Assembly: GCA_026786125.1 (NCBI GenBank)
Contig: JAJAYU010000271.1
Location: 1 to 6,835, forward strand
DNA length: 6,835 bases
Reading direction: 5' to 3'
Source: Chamaesiphon sp.
Lineage (GTDB): Bacteria > Cyanobacteriota > Cyanobacteriia > Cyanobacteriales > Chamaesiphonaceae
Each line of letters begins with the position of its first letter. The first letter of the stretch is position 1. Shown here one piece after another: positions 6,643-6,835 of the stretch. Position numbers and translations under genes: made by a program. A model generated the notes under the pieces. It was given only the letters and a program-made list of their open reading frames with translations, was not told the origin of the DNA and ran no database searches.

Positions 6643-6835
6643 TTAGAACCGAAGGATTTCACGATCAAACAGATCTGGTTGAGGCTCTGTTTCCCAGACT
6701 AATCCATCCCCAGGACTGACCCGAACCTCTAGAAATAGCCTGTCGGTTGCAGTCAGGGCGATATCTTCATGATTAGCAAAAGGTAATAAATCTTCAGTTA
6801 ATAGTCGCAGTTTGACACCACAGGGAATATTGTTG
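6643..6835 (-). CDS. 3' end of an unrecognised protein gene (5' part outside window)
   Basis: A minus-strand frame is open from the right edge to TAA at 6643-6645, giving the last 63 residues of a protein. It reads like real coding sequence: alternating charged and hydrophobic residues, with segments GVKLRLLTEDLLPFANHEDI, FLEVRVSPGDGLVWETEP and a C-terminal DREILRF. No membrane helix, signal or known catalytic motif appears in this part. I do not recognise the family; the style is that of conserved cyanobacterial hypothetical proteins. It converges on the ABC exporter gene with 56 bp between stop codons, so the two are not in one operon. The start, length and function cannot be judged from here. 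Confidence 0.7.
   Translation of the reverse strand, partial: NNIPCGVKLRLLTEDLLPFANHEDIALTATDRLFLEVRVSPGDGLVWETEPQPDLFDREILRF

Overview
The window looks like an ordinary stretch of a cyanobacterial chromosome. The evidence is a SecA with a cyanobacterial-type sequence, about fifteen CGATCG cores with two complete HIP1 octamers (GCGATCGC), a Rho_N plus DUF4912 protein of a kind common in cyanobacteria, and several leaders without a Shine-Dalgarno sequence. The genus cannot be fixed from the sequence alone.

Layout, left to right. Positions 1-2303 on the minus strand hold the first 767 codons of secA, whose 3' end lies off the left edge. A 201-bp gap follows, with a G-rich run and an imperfect inverted repeat. 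Positions 2505-2858 (minus) encode a small three-helix membrane protein of the DUF2834 type. Positions 2859-3332 are an AT-rich divergent intergenic region with a strong hairpin and a consensus -35 box. Positions 3333-4571 (plus) encode a 412-residue protein with an N-terminal Rho_N/SAP-like helical motif, a DUF4912 domain and a C-terminal Ig-like module. Its start is moved here from an upstream GTG because only the inner GTG has a ribosome binding site. An intrinsic terminator follows, whose 3' arm is duplicated just beyond the T-tract. Positions 4760-6586 (plus) encode a full-length ABC exporter half-transporter with its own extended -10 promoter. Positions 6643-6835 (minus) are the 3' end of a convergent gene that I do not recognise and that continues past the right edge.

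The genes do not form an obvious pathway. SecA drives protein export through SecYEG, the ABC protein probably exports a lipid or small molecule, and the other three have no established role. The terminator and separate promoter between the DUF4912 gene and the ABC gene argue that those two are separate transcription units. I found no tRNA, rRNA, CRISPR array, insertion sequence, toxin-antitoxin pair or defence system. The most interesting leads are small: mutually exclusive hairpins at the 4.6-kb terminator, a hairpin overlapping a -35 box near 3.17 kb, and the uncharacterised DUF4912 protein.
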